From NCBI GenBank assembly GCA_049334165.1, contig JBEGHD010000001.1: DNA of 64,000 nucleotides; one strand, written 5' to 3'. Within the stretch, counting starts at the first letter, position 1, and each line of letters begins with the position of its first letter. The notes under the pieces are model-generated. The model was not told the origin of the DNA and did not search any database. It saw only the letters and a list, made by a program, of their open reading frames with translations. Of this stretch, positions 63,201 to 64,000 are shown one piece after another. Origin of the DNA: JBEGHD01 sp049334165. GTDB taxonomy: Bacteria > Bacteroidota > Bacteroidia > Flavobacteriales_D > Sanyastnellaceae. The position numbers and the translations under genes are program-made.

Positions 63201-64000
63201 TTTGACGTGACAGTTGAAGACACAACGAATCCAACAATTTCATGCCCTGGTGACCAAAACGTTTCGGCAGACACGAACTGCGAATTCACCATGGCAGATT
63301 ACACTTCGCTTGCCACTGCTTCAGATAACTGTTCAGTTACAGTGACTCAAAGCCCGGCATCCGGAGCAACAGTTTCCGGCACAACAACAGTAACCCTCAC
63401 CGCAACTGACGCCTCGGGCAATACCGCCACTTGCACGTTTGATGTAGTGGTAACTGACAACGCAGCGCCAGTGATTAACACTTGCCAGAGCGATGTCTCA
63501 AGAGATTTGGATGGAAGTTGCGAGTATAGCCTCGAAGACTTTACCGGAGCGATTGTAGCTACCGACAACTGTACACCAGACGCCAACATTGTCTACACGC
63601 AAAGTCCGGCAGCAGGAGTGATCCTGACGGGAGTGGGATCAAGTCACACGATCACACTCACTGCAACTGACACAAACGGTAACTCAAGCGATTGCACCTT
63701 CGACATTACGCTCGAAGACAACACCGCCCCAGCGATTGCTTGTCCAGCTGATTTTGACGAAGCAACAGATGCCAGTTGCGAGTTCTCGATTCCGGATTAC
63801 ACTGGCCTTGCAACAGCAAGCGACAACTGTGACGCTGGAGTTGTAGTAACTCAATCACCAGGAGTGGGAACAGTGCTTTCAGGCGAAGGAACCACACAAG
63901 TGATCACTTTGACAGCGACAGACGCTTCAGGGAACAGTACAGACTGCTCTTTCACGATCACACTAATTGACGACATCGACCCAACAATCACCTGCCCGGC
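54201..64000 (+). CDS. Giant HYR-repeat adhesin-like protein, 3' end beyond the window
   Basis: An open frame of at least 3266 residues reaching the right edge without a stop. Signal peptide near residues 30-50 (LLALAFIVFCTAQGFAQ). Residues about 50-390 are an IgGFc-binding-like domain (GSWCGEPSTSSGRDYGIDQ, YQLLAGNNAGNTAGM). A Calx-beta-like part follows (about 500-590), then HYR domains. One HYR near 690-930 is interrupted by a jelly-roll/LamG-like domain. Aspartate-rich TSP3-like calcium motifs (DTDGDGVADLYDLDDDNDG) occur near 1125 and 1440-1560. From about residue 1590 on are some 18 near-continuous HYR repeats of about 80 residues each (CPADQTLSADASC, TTTVTLTATDGAGN). It is probably a T9SS-exported surface adhesin, the tail of which is not visible. 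I chose the ATG at 54201; 54168 and 54225 are alternatives. Confidence 0.9.
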   Translation, partial: MKLYNYIKMSFFTTRSHSPYGVEISSFYAFRKVLLALAFIVFCTAQGFAQLDTLHLLPPFGGGVGNNEQPGDMFLYLSTPSTDPVNYTITDASGNNVIQTGTVVNGSPVRYDDYGIASGVAVAHSDLNSVLSSNVGFKVVSDAPIYVNLRLRSIDGSQAGSLTSKGNNALGTVFRLGSIPNKQNDSNKGTTFGVVATENNTTVNIDLTGSGVTLVGPSAPSTNSVITVTLDEGECYVLRCDAEDDPDNLDGMIGGLVTSNKPIVVNTGSWCGEPSTSSGRDYGIDQIVGVEKIGTDYIFVRAQGGNDREKPLIVAHTDNTEIYVNASATPIATINAGEWYDINGSNYVSGVMSVYTSEPTFAYQLLAGNNAGNTAGMNFVPDLSCQVDSVISEIPDISKVGGNTFSGGVTITTFAGSDIYINGVLETSTPVTTTLLNGDSYDVYNLSGLTGDVTITSSTIAIVSFYGVSGVAGYAGYFSGFQRPSDVQIQPDATLSTPVEGCIYGLFAIQRTGDVSVPFTADVSFAGTAIQGTDYEVYDTSWNPLGTTITYAAGETTKYIIIDAYDDAVTEGTETIEVTFSWLLCNELQTASRTVDLEEPTISVTCQNDTTIYTDPGTCTANFSFGYPTVESHCSNSISRTDGSGLNSGDDFPIGTTTIEWTATTSDGEATDVCSFNVTVIDNIAPAITCPADITVNTDPGDCSANVTVPLATATDNCGVFILNDHDTYIQDFESFSNGDYIGVEASEWTTWSGSTGGAEDAQIVTNQANSGSNSIYFSSTSGSGGPQDVVLPFGGLIDSDIFNFETALYVETGSSAYFNFQGSETIGTSWALEATFNTDGTYNLSSGGISGTYSQGQWIDLRFRMNLTSNNWEFFINGVSQGTWSNGTNQIASVDIFPADANASFWIDDVSFSTDPAAGGGADASGIYPVGTTTVTYTAVDDAGNETTCTQDITVVDNQDPTISCPSNQSISVDASCQASLPDYLGSVTASDNCGFTLAQSPAAGTVLTPGTTTVTITATDTYGNTESCTFDVMAEDTDDPVATCPGDINVDLDENYEYIIPDFTSGASGSDVCSGPSDLVYSQDPTVGTAINSDQTVTIYVTDQAGNSGSCTFEIIVNPVVDTDGDGVADLYDLDDDNDGIPDTEERECTTAEPASLVEPATTIQGGTHVSAVYTNDNGYWSSSTSSINPVKATRENNLFAFETNGVTYTTGVENDRLIDTDGDGDPDEIDTDGDGIGDIPCSNSGWFAFQPSNIIDNEIFLEGSEIDGNPSSALGSTYISDPGNQPLNSLLYNGPHGLNLGTGIANIGGDWFFNVAGLDISTVGDGAPDILLSQVAQTGGVSHTVTFFDATGNAIGNSVEVSAEGTGELNFVVGESNYDIYNSDGSVFQTAADKELRLATIELQEFGITAANIGDISLMRVSLSSNADVAFIAHSFESFGDVCQDIDTDNDGIPNHLDLDSDNDGIYDLVEAGHGAADVNNDGVIDGGSSAFGENGLANSLETSTESGDINYNIKDSDADGNFDSIELDSDGDLCFDVEEAGYSDPNGDGLLGDSPVIANGLGLVTSGVDGYTTPIASNSVDFDYTVVTPPEAPTLPDITEECSATVTAPTTTSCTGIITGTTSDPTTYSTQGSYTITWTFTDASGNSTTANQNVIIDDTTNPTVSCPADQTFSAGASCQVSLPDYASGATSSDNCSVTVTQSPAAGTLLGVGTTTVTLTATDDAGNTSNCSFDVTVEDTENPVVACQDITVQLDATGNATITGADLDNGSADNCGIASLTSSQTAFDCTDFPTETVSSSDGYDVDIKVMPIAINPVGSTCAFGYSYTVTLAYQIDFSGSNIPASLYTLQGNINCDGSNIFFNLPNSGGSGVFTTSQAYTSQTNCATVTPADLACGGIDVDISGPGIPNTTVTVPTSNDITLTVEDNNGNTDVCSSQVTVEDNIAPSAVCQDISVNLDASGQASITTADIDNGSSDNCGIVHMELSQTDFTCADLGSNSVTLTVYDFYGNSDICTATVTVNDNQTPSLTCPADQTISQDASCSATMPDYTAGVAADNCSVTVTQLPAAGSSLSTGVTSVTLTATDAAGNSTNCSFDVTVEDSTNPTITCPGNQTVSANASCEVSLADYTGMATANDNCSVTVTQSPAVGATIGLGTTTVTLTATDGAGNMATCTFDVTVEDTTDPVIGSCQSDVSRSLDGSCDYSLEDFTGAISATDNCSAAGNITYTQSPAAGTILSGHGTTQVVTLTATDEAGNSADCTFTLTLEDTTAPSFSYCPSSLTETVDASCEWTVPDYAAQAAAANVASDNCTADAGITYTQSIAAGTVLSGHGTTQVITLTATDAAGNSTDCIGTITLQDTSNPTISCPADQTISANASCQASLPDYTSAATANDNCSVTVTQSPAAGATLNLGTTTVTLTATDGAGNTATCTFDVTVEDTTNPTVTCPADQTLSADASCQVNLPDYASGATASDNCSVTVTQSPVAGASLGLGTTTVTLTATDGAGNTATCTFDVTVEDTTNPTISCPADQTISATSGCDANLPDFTSLATANDNCDATPTLTQSPAVGAVVNGTSTVTITATDAAGNSSSCTFDVTVEDDTNPAISCPADQTVSANASCEATLADYTSLATASDNCDASPIVTQSPAAGATLSLGANTVTLTVTDAAGNTSSCTFDVVVEDATDPTISCPADQTISTTAACDASLPDYTGSATVGDNCDAAPTVTQSPIAGTSLGLGTTTVTLTVTDGAGNTATCTFDVTVEDTTNPTVTCPADQTLSADASCQVNLPDYASGATASDNCSVAVTQSPVAGTPLGLGTTTVTLTATDGAGNTATCTFDVTVEDTTNPTVTCPADQTLSADASCQVNLPDYTSGATASDNCSVMVTQSPIAGTSLGLGTTTVTLTATDGAGNSATCTFDVTVEDTTNPTVTCPADQTLSADASCQVSLPDYASGSTAGDNCSVTVTQSPVAGASLGLGTTTVTLTATDGAGNTATCTFDVTVEDTTNPTISCPGDQNVSADTNCEFTMADYTSLATASDNCSVTVTQSPASGATVSGTTTVTLTATDASGNTATCTFDVVVTDNAAPVINTCQSDVSRDLDGSCEYSLEDFTGAIVATDNCTPDANIVYTQSPAAGVILTGVGSSHTITLTATDTNGNSSDCTFDITLEDNTAPAIACPADFDEATDASCEFSIPDYTGLATASDNCDAGVVVTQSPGVGTVLSGEGTTQVITLTATDASGNSTDCSFTITLIDDIDPTITCP
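62521..63240 (+). repeat. Three exact-period 240-bp HYR coding repeats
   Basis: The units starting at 62521, 62761 and 63001 are spaced by exactly 240 bp (80 residues) and are nearly identical at the DNA level, including silent positions. A fourth very similar unit starts at 61546. The neighbouring HYR repeats are clearly more diverged, so this block was amplified recently. Confidence 0.85.

Noticed and set aside
61500..64000. Regular repeats considered as a CRISPR array
   Set aside because: The period is 240 bp in frame and encodes HYR domains; there are no short conserved repeats with unique spacers.

Overview
The window looks like a chromosomal segment of a Bacteroidota bacterium, most likely a marine member of the Flavobacteriales. 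Evidence: Bacteroidota-type promoters (TAnnTTTG at about -7, TTTG or TTG at about -33), secreted proteins with SprB, PKD and HYR repeats, a type IX secretion C-terminal tail, the long 649-residue form of IspG, three-subunit SdhCAB, an HYC_CC_PP-type protein beside a metal TonB receptor, and an OxyR/kynurenine-enzyme gene set typical of the group. Taxonomy below phylum is inference. No CRISPR array, rRNA operon, intact insertion sequence or prophage was seen.

Layout. 1-6.9 kb: the 5' part of a PIF1-like helicase gene (minus), a VTT/DedA-like membrane protein, a giant propeller/SprB/PKD secreted protein, a GIY-YIG protein, then about 600 bp of debris (REP-like palindromes and two TonB C-terminal fragments) and a lipoprotein. 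6.9-20.5 kb: a defence island made of a PD-(D/E)XK protein, a complete type I restriction-modification operon (hsdR, hsdM, hsdS), a one-TM unknown protein, the 3' remnant of a second hsdS, a DUF262/HNH protein, another membrane protein, an opposite-strand two-gene unit (soluble protein plus four-TM protein), and a GIY-YIG/DUF4357 protein overlapping a small partner. 20.6-27.6 kb: ssb and sdhCAB, the latter flanked by two diverged copies of a structured repeat of about 240 bp, then a lipoprotein.

27.7-35.9 kb is mainly minus strand: an M23 lipoprotein, tryptophan 2,3-dioxygenase, two tandem outer-membrane proteins and a RimK / retropepsin-like protease / aspartoacylase-like trio that probably forms one transcription unit with them. 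A tRNA-Arg(CCU) lies in between on the plus strand. 35.9-40.2 kb: oxyR with a perfect OxyR-type half operator, a divergent predicted short transcript of about 100 nt, and a heavy-metal cluster (HYC_CC_PP protein, HMA protein, TonB receptor). 40.2-53.8 kb is housekeeping: Nfu, DUF3108 protein, RidA, M24 peptidase, a methyltransferase-MiaE fusion, OmpA-type protein, IspG, and the ileS-dksA-lspA group. 54.2-64 kb is one open reading frame running off the right edge: a huge adhesin-like protein with an IgGFc-binding-like head and about 22 HYR repeats.

The most interesting points are the oxyR/short-RNA locus at 35.96-36.14 kb, the soluble plus four-TM pair at 17.55-19.02 kb, the hsdS remnant separated from hsdS by an unknown membrane protein, the covarying repeat flanking sdhCAB, and the methyltransferase-MiaE fusion. 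All family assignments come from reading motifs by eye; no database search was run.
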